Shown here: positions 42,688-51,140 of the stretch, piece by piece
Numbering within the stretch: the first letter of the stretch is position 1
Layout: the number at the start of each line of letters is the position of its first letter
Source of the DNA: Bacteroidales bacterium
GTDB taxonomy: Bacteria; Bacteroidota; Bacteroidia; Bacteroidales; UBA932
Reading direction: 5' to 3'
Assembly (NCBI GenBank): GCA_024693285.1
Contig: JAILLE010000042.1
Coordinates: forward strand, 1-64,000
DNA: 64,000 bases
Position numbers and translations under genes: made by a program
The notes under the pieces: generated by a model
What the model was told of the DNA's origin: nothing
The model's input: only the letters and a program-made list of their open reading frames with translations
Databases searched by the model: none

Positions 42688-44814
42688 ATGTTGACTTTTT
42701 TCAAAAGAATATCCGCGATACTGGCGGCCACACTCCTCTGGAGTGTCGCCGCTTTCTCGCAAGCGCCTGATGCCACCGCCACATGGAAGGTGACCTCCTC
42801 AGACTTGGGATCAGGTCTTTATGAGCTCACTTTCACCGCCTCAATCGAGTCGGGATGGCATATTTACACTACGGACAACAAATACAATCCGACCGAACTG
42901 GAGCTGGACTCCCCTGCCGGATATTCTCCTGTAGGCGTCCTGACTCAGGTCACCGAGCCATCAACCTTCCAAGGTGACCAGGTTTTCTTCGATAGGGCTG
43001 TTTTCACACAGCGAATCCAGCTTGAAGGCAATGAAGCCACGGTTAAGGGAGAGTTGACCTGGAGCGGGTGCAACGACCAGTTCTGCGCCGCCCCCGAGCA
43101 TTTCGAGTTCAGCATCCCGCTCAGCCCCGGAAGTGCGGCACAGGCCGCACCGAACCATGCCACCCTCGGCGCCACACCGCCGGAAGACAACCTCTCCTCC
43201 GCTCCCTACGCTTCGCGCCCTAGCCGGGTAAATGTCCGCGGAGAAGAGTTGTCTTCCGGCGAAGCTAGCGGCAAGGAGAGTGGTAGCCTGTGGGCACTGA
43301 TCATCGAGGCGATTCTATGGGGATTCGCCATGCTCCTCACACCCTGCGTGTTCCCCATGGTCCCGATGACCATCTCCTTCTTCATGAAACAGTCCCAAAG
43401 CCCAGCGGAAGGTCGTTTCAAGGCTTTCATGTACGGACTTTTCATAGTGTTGCTGTATACGGTGCCTATCTCGATAATCATTGGCTTGACATGGCTGATC
43501 GGAGGTAACGCGGTGACCGCTGACATATTCAACTGGCTGGCCACCCACTGGTTGCCGAACATCATATTCTTCATAGTGTTCATGGTGTTCGCCGCCTCGT
43601 TCTTCGGAGCTTTCGAGATCGAACTGCCTTCCAGCCTGGCCAACAAGAGTGACGCTAAGGCAGGCAAAGGAGGACTTGGAGGAATATTCTTCATGGCTCT
43701 CACCCTTGTCCTTGTCTCGTTCTCCTGTACCGGGCCTATTGTCGGGACTGTTCTGATCAAATCCACCGCTGGTGAGTTCTGGACCCCTATGGTCACCATG
43801 CTCGCTTTCAGCGTGGCTTTCGCCCTCCCCTTCACCATTCTGGCCATGTTCCCGTCTCTCCTCAAGAAGATGAAGAGCGGATCCTGGCTTAACAGCGTGA
43901 AGGTCGTGTTGGGATTCATCGAGGTGGCGCTCGGATTCAAGTTCCTCAGTGTGGCCGACCAGACCTATCATTGGGGCCTTCTCGACAGGGAAGTTTATCT
44001 TGCGATCTGGATTGTCGTATTCTCTCTGTTAGGTCTCTATTTGCTTGGAAAGCTCAGGTTCAAAAATGACTCTCCTCTGGAACACATCTCCGTGACAAGG
44101 CTTTCCCTAGCGATAGCGGTTTTCTCATTCGTGGTTTACATGATTCCCGGAATGTGGGGAGCTCCTCTCAAGGCCCTTTCGGGATACCTGCCACCAATTG
44201 AGACTCAGGACTTTATCGTCTGGAACTATGCTGATTCGCCAATGACTGTCACATCTGGTGACAACCTCCCCTCCGCTCCCTACGCTTCCCGCCCTATCCG
44301 GACAAATGTCCGCGGAGGGGAGTTGTCACCAGACGGAACGACTTCTTCCGGATTTGCCGAGAAATATAACTTGCGTCTCCCGATGGGCTACAACGGATAT
44401 TTCACTATCGAGGACGGCATTGCCGCATCTAAAGCCACCGGGAAGCCTATTTTTGTCGACATCACCGGCCACGGCTGCGTGAATTGCCGCGAGATGGAGC
44501 AGAGGGTGTGGTCTGATCCAAAAGTCCAGGACATCATGAAGAATGACTACATCATGGTGTTCCTCTATAACGACGACAAGACAAAGCTGGAGAAGGAAGA
44601 CTGGGTCACGACTACTGAGGGCAAAACCCTCAAAGACATCGGCAGGGTCAATTCCTATATAGTCCGCGAGAGATTCAATGTCAACGCCCAGCCCAACTAC
44701 GCGTTGCTGGATTCTGAGGGAGAATTGCTTGTCCCTGTCAGAGGGTACAATTTAAGTGTCGAGGGCTTCATAGACTTCCTCGAATCAGGCCTGGAGAAAT
44801 TCAGGCAATCCTAA
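42688..44814 (+). CDS. dsbD: Thiol:disulfide interchange protein DsbD carrying two palindromic insertions
   Basis: A 708-residue inner-membrane protein that moves electrons from cytoplasmic thioredoxin to periplasmic proteins. It has a signal peptide (1-25), an N-terminal beta domain (about 30-160, with Cys in WSGCNDQFCAAPE), a transmembrane region with the conserved Cys of LLTPCVFPMVPM and SFSCTGPIVGT, and a C-terminal thioredoxin domain with C597-V-N-C600. Two related 68-bp palindromic cores are read in frame at residues about 164-191 and 523-549, exactly in the two linkers between domains, adding SAPYASRP..NVRG..LS segments. No stop is introduced. Function is probably kept because both lie outside folded domains. 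Confidence 0.92.
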   Translation: MLTFFKRISAILAATLLWSVAAFSQAPDATATWKVTSSDLGSGLYELTFTASIESGWHIYTTDNKYNPTELELDSPAGYSPVGVLTQVTEPSTFQGDQVFFDRAVFTQRIQLEGNEATVKGELTWSGCNDQFCAAPEHFEFSIPLSPGSAAQAAPNHATLGATPPEDNLSSAPYASRPSRVNVRGEELSSGEASGKESGSLWALIIEAILWGFAMLLTPCVFPMVPMTISFFMKQSQSPAEGRFKAFMYGLFIVLLYTVPISIIIGLTWLIGGNAVTADIFNWLATHWLPNIIFFIVFMVFAASFFGAFEIELPSSLANKSDAKAGKGGLGGIFFMALTLVLVSFSCTGPIVGTVLIKSTAGEFWTPMVTMLAFSVAFALPFTILAMFPSLLKKMKSGSWLNSVKVVLGFIEVALGFKFLSVADQTYHWGLLDREVYLAIWIVVFSLLGLYLLGKLRFKNDSPLEHISVTRLSLAIAVFSFVVYMIPGMWGAPLKALSGYLPPIETQDFIVWNYADSPMTVTSGDNLPSAPYASRPIRTNVRGGELSPDGTTSSGFAEKYNLRLPMGYNGYFTIEDGIAASKATGKPIFVDITGHGCVNCREMEQRVWSDPKVQDIMKNDYIMVFLYNDDKTKLEKEDWVTTTEGKTLKDIGRVNSYIVRERFNVNAQPNYALLDSEGELLVPVRGYNLSVEGFIDFLESGLEKFRQS
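43179..43260. repeat. Palindromic repeat copy 1 inside dsbD
   Basis: Core 43186-43253 (68 bp, ends GACAAC/GTTGTC) inside an 82-bp palindrome. Outer arms GCCGGAA (43179-43185) and TTCCGGC (43254-43260) are perfectly complementary. The inner arm has one bulged C (43192) and one C-A mismatch. It is read as protein in the linker between the N-terminal and membrane domains. Confidence 0.88.
44254..44333. repeat. Palindromic repeat copy 2 inside dsbD
   Basis: Core 44260-44327 (68 bp), 61 of 68 positions identical to copy 1. Its outer arms TCTGGT (44254-44259) and ACCAGA (44328-44333) differ from copy 1 but again pair perfectly. The inner arm pairs fully apart from one bulged C (44266). It is read in the linker before the thioredoxin domain. 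Confidence 0.88.
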
Positions 44815-44831
44815 TAAACCGGTCTGAAGAA

Positions 44832-45791
44832 TTAGCCGAATATCGACATCGGGACCTCTCCGGTCCAGCATAACGGTTGCTCCACGCCAAAAAGATGGAG
44901 GACAGTGGAGGCGGTGTTGACAGTATTATTGGCCTCGGTGATTGAGAATCCTTTCTTGATGCCGGGGCCTTTAATTATCCATGGCACAATCATTTCCTCG
45001 GGGCTGACACCACCATGACCCTTCCCTATCCCACCGTGGTCGGTGATGAACATCAGATGCGTCTCCTCGAACAGTCCCTCCTTCTTCAGGAAATCGATCA
45101 TGCGGCCAACCTGGGCATCGCCTTCCTCTATCGACTTGATATATTCAGGAGACATCCACTCGTAGGTGTGGCCTATATGGTCCGTGTGGACATTATAGAG
45201 GAACATGAACAATTTGTCCTTCTTGTGTTGGCCAATATACTCCATTGCCCGGTCATAGAGTTCCGGATACCCCTCGTCTGAGGCGGAAAGTTTGTCATCC
45301 AAGTACTTCTGGTTAATAGAGTTTATCAGAGGCAACCAGTTCCAATAATACGCCGTCTTGATACCAGGGACATTGTCTTTCAAGACTTTGAAAACTGAGG
45401 GGAAATAACCGTCAGCATCCGTCTCAACAGCCTGGAGCTTGTATTTGTCAACCTTCCAGCCATTGTCGGCCACACCATGGACCTCCGGTCCCGCACCTAA
45501 AAGATGGCTGGTGTAGTTCGGAAGAGTCACGGAAGGCATGACGTCACGGGTCGCGAGTGATACCGAGCCGCTCTCCATCAGCATATCTATATTCGGGGTC
45601 TTGGCCTGCAAAAGGCCATCAACCCTGATCCCATCGAAGGTCATGATTATCACACGTTTGGCCTTGCCAAACAGCTTTCCTGCCTTCTTTGCATCTACCT
45701 CAGGGACAAGCGGGCCTATCATGCTGGCGGCGGCGACTCCGGCGCCCGCCGCAAAACTCTTCTTAAAGAAGTCTCTTCTGGAAATTGACAT
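44832..45791 (-). CDS. Tat-exported alkaline phosphatase-type phosphodiesterase/pyrophosphatase
   Basis: A 319-residue protein of the type I phosphodiesterase/nucleotide pyrophosphatase family. The start at 45791 gives a twin-arginine signal (SRRDFFKKSFAAG), indicating export in folded form. Metal and nucleophile motifs are visible: IIMTFDGIRVDGL, the likely nucleophile Thr in SVTLPNYTSHL, HTDHIGHTY and FITDHGGIGKGHGG. It probably hydrolyses phosphodiesters or pyrophosphates in the periplasm. It converges with dsbD with a 17-nt gap. Confidence 0.82.
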   Translation of the reverse strand: MSISRRDFFKKSFAAGAGVAAASMIGPLVPEVDAKKAGKLFGKAKRVIIMTFDGIRVDGLLQAKTPNIDMLMESGSVSLATRDVMPSVTLPNYTSHLLGAGPEVHGVADNGWKVDKYKLQAVETDADGYFPSVFKVLKDNVPGIKTAYYWNWLPLINSINQKYLDDKLSASDEGYPELYDRAMEYIGQHKKDKLFMFLYNVHTDHIGHTYEWMSPEYIKSIEEGDAQVGRMIDFLKKEGLFEETHLMFITDHGGIGKGHGGVSPEEMIVPWIIKGPGIKKGFSITEANNTVNTASTVLHLFGVEQPLCWTGEVPMSIFG

Positions 45792-45870
45792 GGTTATGTG
45801 GTTTTGTTGCCACAATATAAGAATATTTGAAAAAAATGTGTAAGTTTATCAACCAAAACCACACAAGACT

Positions 45871-46848
45871 ATGCCTGAATCCATCAACTATTCCACTCTG
45901 GTCGGGGTAGACATTGGCGGCACGAAATGCGCCGTGGCCCTTGGGAAACCAGCCGGAGATGACCTCGAGATAAGAGACAAGATCTCTTTCCCGACAACAG
46001 AGGTCGAGGACACAATACGGAATATCAAGTCTTCCATAAGAGATATTCTAAAACGGAACAACCTGGAAGAAAGTGATATAGCAGCGATAGGAATCAGCTG
46101 CGGCGGGCCGCTGGACAGTAAGACAGGGGTGATCATGTCGCCCCCGAATCTTCCCGGATGGGACAATATTCCGATAGTGGAGATCCTATCGGAAGAGTTC
46201 CACACCAAGGCAGCCGTCCATAATGATGCCAACGCCTGCGCTCTGGCCGAATGGAAGTTCGGAGCCGGGAAAGGCACCAGGAACATGGTTTTCATGACCT
46301 TCGGCACAGGACTGGGAGCAGGGCTGATTATCGACGGGAAACTCTATGCCGGAACCAATGACAACGCTGGGGAGCTTGGTCATATCAGGCTGGAGAGCTT
46401 CGGTCCCGTGGGCTATGGCAAAGCCGGCTCATTCGAGGGTTTCTGCAGTGGAAGCGGAATTGAACAGCTTGCCAGGGATCTTGCGAAGGAAGAGCTGCAG
46501 ATGGGCCGTGAAGTGACTTGGTGTCCAGGTGGCGATCTTTCCGGAATAACAGCGAAAAAGGTCGCTGAGGCATTGCGGGAAGGTGATCCGCTGGCGAAAA
46601 AGGTGTATGAAATCTCCGCCTGCCACCTTGGAACAGGCCTTTCCGTGGTCATCGACATACTCAACCCGGAGATGATAGTGATCGGGAGCATCTACGCCCG
46701 TAACGAGGACATATTCAAACCACTGATGGAGAAAGTCATTGAGAAAGAAGCGCTTTCACTCTCAAGAACTGTTTGTAAGGTTGTCCCCGCCGCTCTTGGC
46801 GAGTCAATCGGTGACTATGCCGCCCTCTCTATCGCCGCAAGCTTATAA
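45871..46848 (+). CDS. ROK-family sugar kinase without the zinc cysteines
   Basis: A 325-residue ROK protein, probably a cytoplasmic glucokinase-like or hexosamine kinase. The ATP motif VGVDIGGTKCAVAL is at the N-terminus, SCGGPLD and HNDANACALAEW are typical, and GTGLGAGLIIDGKLY precedes GELGHIRLE. The usual CxCGxxGCxE zinc motif is replaced by GYGKAGSFE, so no Cys ligands remain. It has no DNA-binding domain, so it is not a ROK repressor. gmhA follows after 15 nt, which suggests linked sugar-phosphate metabolism. Confidence 0.85.
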   Translation: MPESINYSTLVGVDIGGTKCAVALGKPAGDDLEIRDKISFPTTEVEDTIRNIKSSIRDILKRNNLEESDIAAIGISCGGPLDSKTGVIMSPPNLPGWDNIPIVEILSEEFHTKAAVHNDANACALAEWKFGAGKGTRNMVFMTFGTGLGAGLIIDGKLYAGTNDNAGELGHIRLESFGPVGYGKAGSFEGFCSGSGIEQLARDLAKEELQMGREVTWCPGGDLSGITAKKVAEALREGDPLAKKVYEISACHLGTGLSVVIDILNPEMIVIGSIYARNEDIFKPLMEKVIEKEALSLSRTVCKVVPAALGESIGDYAALSIAASL

Positions 46849-46863
46849 TTGAATTGAGTAGAG

Positions 46864-47454
46864 ATGGACGAACTGAGGAATATCATTACGGACGGTCTGG
46901 CTGAAGCCAAGTCCGAGCTGGACGCTTTCATAAACGACCCATTGACAGCATCTTCCATCATGGAAGCCGCTAATCTGATGGCTGCTTGTCTGACACAAGG
47001 AGGTAAGATAATCAGTTGCGGCAACGGCGGTTCCCTTTGTGACGCCACTCATTTCGCGGAGGAGCTTACCGGCCGGTTCCGCGACGACCGCAGGCCGCTG
47101 CCCGCGATGGCCATAAATGACCCAGCTTACATCACCTGCGTTGGAAACGACTACTCGTTCGAGGTTGTTTTCTCAAGATGGGTTGAGGCCTTCGGCAAGA
47201 CTGGTGACATCCTTCTAGCCATCAGCACCAGCGGCTCTTCAAAGAATATTCTTAAGGCTGCCGAAGCTGCCCGGAGCCTCGGTATGAAAGTGGTCGCCTT
47301 GACATCAAAAAAAGGCAAGTCCCTCGCGGAACTTGCCGATGTTGTCGTAGCGGCGCCTGACGCGCCTCATTCGGACAGGATTCAGGAGATACACATCAAG
47401 GTGATCCACATCCTCATCCAATCCATAGAATCTCTTCTTACCTCTTTGAAGTGA
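46864..47454 (+). CDS. gmhA: SIS-domain isomerase, GmhA-like (sedoheptulose-7-phosphate isomerase)
   Basis: A 196-residue single SIS-domain protein. CGNGGSLCDATHFAEELTGRF and the substrate-binding STSGSSKNI match GmhA, which converts sedoheptulose-7-phosphate to D-glycero-D-manno-heptose-7-phosphate for lipopolysaccharide or other heptose units. It follows the ROK kinase by 15 nt. No hldE or other heptose gene is in the window. A DiaA-like role is less likely. The last 17 nt overlap the end of rhaA. Confidence 0.82.
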   Translation: MDELRNIITDGLAEAKSELDAFINDPLTASSIMEAANLMAACLTQGGKIISCGNGGSLCDATHFAEELTGRFRDDRRPLPAMAINDPAYITCVGNDYSFEVVFSRWVEAFGKTGDILLAISTSGSSKNILKAAEAARSLGMKVVALTSKKGKSLAELADVVVAAPDAPHSDRIQEIHIKVIHILIQSIESLLTSLK

Positions 47455-48688
47455 CTTCCTTCTCGTACTTCTCGATGCACGGGATGAACTCTTCTCCGAC
47501 AGGAACGCCGTTCTTGCAGTTGAAGTAATCGAACACGGCACCGAAAGGAAGAGTCTTGGCCTCCTCAAGGAGGGCGAGCTTCTGGAATCCTTTGCCTTCT
47601 GCCTCGTACTCACGCAACTTGGCGAGAGGCTCGAGCAGAGCGCTCAGGATGCACTTCTGGGTGGCGCGGGTACCGATAATATAAGCGCCGATCCTGTTGA
47701 TTGAAGCGTCGAAATAGTCCAGACCGACGTGTGCGCGGTGGAGAGCATCGGCGCGGACGAGCTCCTTGAAGAAGTCCAAGGTCATGTCGTTCATGATGGT
47801 CACATGGTCGGAATCCCAACGGACAGGACGGCTAACATGGAGCATCAGCTCAGGAACATAGAGGAGCAGGGAGGATACCTTATCCGCCACATTCTCGGTG
47901 GGCTCATAGTGACCAGTGTCGAGGGTATATATCACGTTGCGGGAAGCGCAGTAGCCCTCGAAGAAGTCCATTGAGCCGACTGTGTAGCTTTCAAGGCCAA
48001 TGCCGAACAACTTGGCCTCAACGCAACTCTTCATGCCGGGAAGGTCCTCCTTGAGAATCTCGTCAAGGGAGGCGGCGAGAATCTCACGGTATTTCTTACG
48101 GTTGACTGTGTAGTCCTTCTGGCCGTCATGGACCCAGATGTTCATGATACAAGGATCATTCTGAGCCTTACCCATGGCGTCAGCGATACGGCGGCAGCGC
48201 TTTGTGTGCTCAATCCAGAATTCGCGGATGGCAGGATCGGGGTTGGCGAGACTGAGGTCTCCGCTCTTAGGATGTCCGAAAGATGTGGAGTTGAAGTCAA
48301 GCTTGAAGTTATTGGCCTTAGCCCACTCGATCCAGCTTTGGAATTGCTCGACACCCACCTGGTCGCGATCGACGAACTTGCCGCCGAAGTCTCCGTAAAT
48401 CTCATGGAGGTTCACACGGTGGTTACCAGCGAGGAGAGTCTTGACGAACTCTAGGTCAGCGCGGACTTCATCTATGTTCCTGGCGCGTCCGGGATAGTTT
48501 CCGGTGGTCTGGATACCTCCGGAAAGACCGGCGGCGCTCTCGAAGCCCATCACATCGTCAGTCTGCCAGCAGTGCAGGGAAATCTGCTGTTTCTCAAGCT
48601 GCTCGATAGCCTTGTCGGTGTCTACCCCTATAGCGGCGTAGCGCTCTTTGGCCATCTCATAGGCCTGAATGATTTTTTGCTCGTTCAT
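47438..48688 (-). CDS. rhaA: L-rhamnose isomerase
   Basis: A 416-residue metal-dependent isomerase that turns L-rhamnose into L-rhamnulose. Motifs: ISLHCWQTDDVMGFE near the N-terminus, TTGNYPGRA, NLHEIYGDF, DFNSTSFGHPKS and IYTLDTGHYEP. The start at 48688 matches the family; the frame continues upstream into rhaB sequence without meaning. It follows rhaB by 11 nt. The 3' end overlaps gmhA by 17 nt. Confidence 0.95.
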   Translation of the reverse strand: MNEQKIIQAYEMAKERYAAIGVDTDKAIEQLEKQQISLHCWQTDDVMGFESAAGLSGGIQTTGNYPGRARNIDEVRADLEFVKTLLAGNHRVNLHEIYGDFGGKFVDRDQVGVEQFQSWIEWAKANNFKLDFNSTSFGHPKSGDLSLANPDPAIREFWIEHTKRCRRIADAMGKAQNDPCIMNIWVHDGQKDYTVNRKKYREILAASLDEILKEDLPGMKSCVEAKLFGIGLESYTVGSMDFFEGYCASRNVIYTLDTGHYEPTENVADKVSSLLLYVPELMLHVSRPVRWDSDHVTIMNDMTLDFFKELVRADALHRAHVGLDYFDASINRIGAYIIGTRATQKCILSALLEPLAKLREYEAEGKGFQKLALLEEAKTLPFGAVFDYFNCKNGVPVGEEFIPCIEKYEKEVTSKR

Positions 48689-48699
48689 ATTTTTAAATA

Positions 48700-50115
48700 T
48701 TAATTGTTTGGAATATAAGTCTTTGTCACAATGGAGTTTCCAATGATGCGGCGCATCTCCCAACGGTCTTTCACCAGACCGGCCACCTTAGCCTGCATCA
48801 TGATATTTCCGATGGCGGTACCCTCAACAGGTCCCGCGATTACAGGAATTCCCAAAGTGTCTGCGGTCAGCTGGCTCACAAGTTTGTTGGCCGAGCCACC
48901 TCCAATGACATGGAGTTTGTCGATCGTGAAGGACGCGAAACTCTGGAGCATGGCGATCACATCCTTGTATTTCTTGGTGAGGCTGTGATAGATGCAGCTG
49001 ATCATCTGGGCGTCATTCACGGGAACCTGCTGGCCAGACTCGGCCAAGGCGGCCTTAATCTCGGCATCCATGTCCTTAGGAGCGGCGAAACGAGGATCAT
49101 CCGGATCAATAACCGACGGGAAATCAATCGCTTCCCGACCCATCGCCTCAATCTGGGCATAATTGTACTCTCGTCCCTCCGCTGCCCAAGTCTTGCGACT
49201 TTGCTCAAGGAGCCACATTCCGGTGATATTCTTAAGGAATCTTGTCGTCCCTTCTATACCTCCCTCGTTGGTGACATTGTATTCATACGACTTGTCGTCG
49301 ATGATCGGAACCGGAGACTCGATGCCCATCAGGCTCCAGGTTCCGCTGCTCAGATAAGCGAAATGCTCGTCGGCGGCGGGAACAGCCGCGATGGCGGAAG
49401 CCGTGTCATGGCCAGCCACCGCGATCACAGGAACCGCATCCATACCGGTCTCATTGCATATCTCTTGTTTCAAAATACCGACCTTCGTCCCGGGCTGGAC
49501 AATAGGCCTCAGGATCTTCGGATCTATCCCGAGACGCTCAAGCAGAGTCCTGTCGAAGTCCCTTGTGCGGGGATCGATGATTCCGGATGTGGAAGCGTCG
49601 GTGTACTCGCAAACTCTCTCACCAGTAAGCATATAAGCCAGGAGATCGGGCATAAAAAGGATCTCCGCGGCATTATGGATCGGGGACTCCGGATCCTTGT
49701 GCTGGGCGTAAATCTGGAAGATTGTGTTAAAATTCATTATCTGGGTACCAGTCACCTTGTACAGTTCCTCTTTGGGGATGATCTTGAAAACCTCCTCGGG
49801 GATACCGTCAGTGTAAGGGTCGCGGTAGGCGCGAGGGAGTCCGAGAATCGTCCCGTCAGGACCGACACAGCCGAAATCAACTCCCCAGGTGTCAATACCT
49901 ATGGATGCGATCTTCACGCCCATTCCAGCCACCTTCTTCAAGGCTGCCTTGAAATGGTCGAACAGCGAATAGATATCCCAGAAATACTTGCCGCCGTCCT
50001 CTTTGACGGCATTAGGAAAACGATAAACTTCTTCGGATGACAGCTTGCCATTCTCAACTGTTCCGAGAATAGCCCTTCCGCTGGTGGCACCGAGATCAAA
50101 AGCAAGGAAATTCAT
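48700..50115 (-). CDS. rhaB: Rhamnulokinase
   Basis: A 471-residue FGGY-family kinase that phosphorylates L-rhamnulose to L-rhamnulose-1-phosphate. FLAFDLGATSGRAILG is the N-terminal ATP site, IGIDTWGVDFG and AVAGHDTASAIAAVP are family motifs, and HVIGGGSANKLVSQL is the C-terminal ATP/adenosine motif. It is the first gene of rhaBA; the aldolase (rhaD) and a rhamnose transporter are not next to it and must lie elsewhere. The AraC regulator at 50242 is divergent, 126 bp away. Confidence 0.95.
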   Translation of the reverse strand: MNFLAFDLGATSGRAILGTVENGKLSSEEVYRFPNAVKEDGGKYFWDIYSLFDHFKAALKKVAGMGVKIASIGIDTWGVDFGCVGPDGTILGLPRAYRDPYTDGIPEEVFKIIPKEELYKVTGTQIMNFNTIFQIYAQHKDPESPIHNAAEILFMPDLLAYMLTGERVCEYTDASTSGIIDPRTRDFDRTLLERLGIDPKILRPIVQPGTKVGILKQEICNETGMDAVPVIAVAGHDTASAIAAVPAADEHFAYLSSGTWSLMGIESPVPIIDDKSYEYNVTNEGGIEGTTRFLKNITGMWLLEQSRKTWAAEGREYNYAQIEAMGREAIDFPSVIDPDDPRFAAPKDMDAEIKAALAESGQQVPVNDAQMISCIYHSLTKKYKDVIAMLQSFASFTIDKLHVIGGGSANKLVSQLTADTLGIPVIAGPVEGTAIGNIMMQAKVAGLVKDRWEMRRIIGNSIVTKTYIPNN

Positions 50116-50193
50116 ATTATGTGGTATAAAGTGTCTTTACAAATTTCCCTTTTTTTATAATCTCCAGCGCTGAAGATTCTGACATTACAACTT

Positions 50194-50225
50194 GGATTTT
50201 TGATCCTATTTTTTTCATATATTTG
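50194..50225 (+). promoter_or_regulatory. Putative control region of the rhamnose regulator
   Basis: A -7 box TATATTTG (50218-50225) lies 16 nt before ATG 50242. A small inverted repeat GGAT-TTTTG-ATCC (50194-50206) lies just upstream, near the -33 position, and could be an operator. On the minus strand rhaB has only a poor -7 match, which would fit a promoter needing an activator. Confidence 0.4.
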
Positions 50226-50241
50226 CAAAAGGTAGCGAATT

Positions 50242-51138
50242 ATGGAATCGGTCCACCTCAAATATTTGGCAGTGAATCCGGTCGACCTCCAATGGGGCAC
50301 GGCCGTGAACTCCGCAGGTTTCCAGGAGATCGCTCCGGGGATGAATTATCCCCCAAGAAACCATCCCTCAAGATATGTGTTCACGGTGGGCAGCGGCAGG
50401 GTTCTGGAAGAATATCAGCTCCTGTATATCACCGAAGGGAAAGGCCGGTTCTCGTGCGAGACTCTTGGCAGGAGCAAGTCCATCCAAGTTGAGAGCGGGA
50501 TGATGTTCCTTCTGTTCCCCGGGGAATGGCATTCCTACCATCCCGACAAGCAAACAGGTTGGAAAGAGTACTGGATCGGATTCAACGGCCATTTCATGGA
50601 CAACCTCATCGAGAAGAAATTCTTTTCCAAAGACAGGCCCGTGTTCAAAGTCAATATCCACGAGGATATCGTAGCCTTATATAACGAGGCCATCACGGCC
50701 GCGGTCAAGCAAAAATCCGGCTTCCAGCAGCTTTTGGCGGGAATTGTTGGCCGGCTGCTAAGTCTCGCTTATTTCTATGACAGGAACTCCCAGTTTGAGG
50801 AATCGGACACCGCCAAGAAGATAAGCCAGGCCAAGGTTATGATCCAGGACAGCTTCGCCGATATCTCTCCTGAGGATATCGCTTCACGGCTCTGCATAAG
50901 CTATTCCTCTTTCAGGAAGACATTTAAGGAATATACCGGATTCTCCCCCGCCCGCTACATCAGCGAGGTAAGGATGGGCAAGGCGAAGGAACTGCTGACC
51001 AACACCTCACTGAGCATAAAAGAAGTAGCCTACCGGGTAGGCTACAACAATCATGACTATTTCTTCACGGCGTTCCGGCACATGACCGGAAGAACTCCCG
51101 CGGAATACCGGGCCATGACCCAGGGCACCAAAGTCTGA
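50242..51138 (+). CDS. rhaR: AraC-family regulator, probable rhamnose regulator RhaR
   Basis: A 298-residue transcription factor. An N-terminal cupin-like sugar-binding domain (about 1-160; LLYITEGKGRFSCE, LFPGEWHSYHPD) is followed by an AraC DNA-binding domain (about 190-292) with two helix-turn-helix units; ISPEDIASRLCISYSSFRKTFKE and LSIKEVAYRVGYNNHDYFFTAF are the two recognition regions. It is divergent from rhaBA, which makes L-rhamnose the likely ligand. The assignment as RhaR rests on position, not on ligand residues. Confidence 0.85.
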   Translation: MESVHLKYLAVNPVDLQWGTAVNSAGFQEIAPGMNYPPRNHPSRYVFTVGSGRVLEEYQLLYITEGKGRFSCETLGRSKSIQVESGMMFLLFPGEWHSYHPDKQTGWKEYWIGFNGHFMDNLIEKKFFSKDRPVFKVNIHEDIVALYNEAITAAVKQKSGFQQLLAGIVGRLLSLAYFYDRNSQFEESDTAKKISQAKVMIQDSFADISPEDIASRLCISYSSFRKTFKEYTGFSPARYISEVRMGKAKELLTNTSLSIKEVAYRVGYNNHDYFFTAFRHMTGRTPAEYRAMTQGTKV

Positions 51139-51140
51139 GT

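Noticed and set aside
48910..50040. 376-codon open frame on + opposite rhaB
   Set aside because: Antisense shadow of the clear rhamnulokinase gene; no recognisable domain and no promoter.
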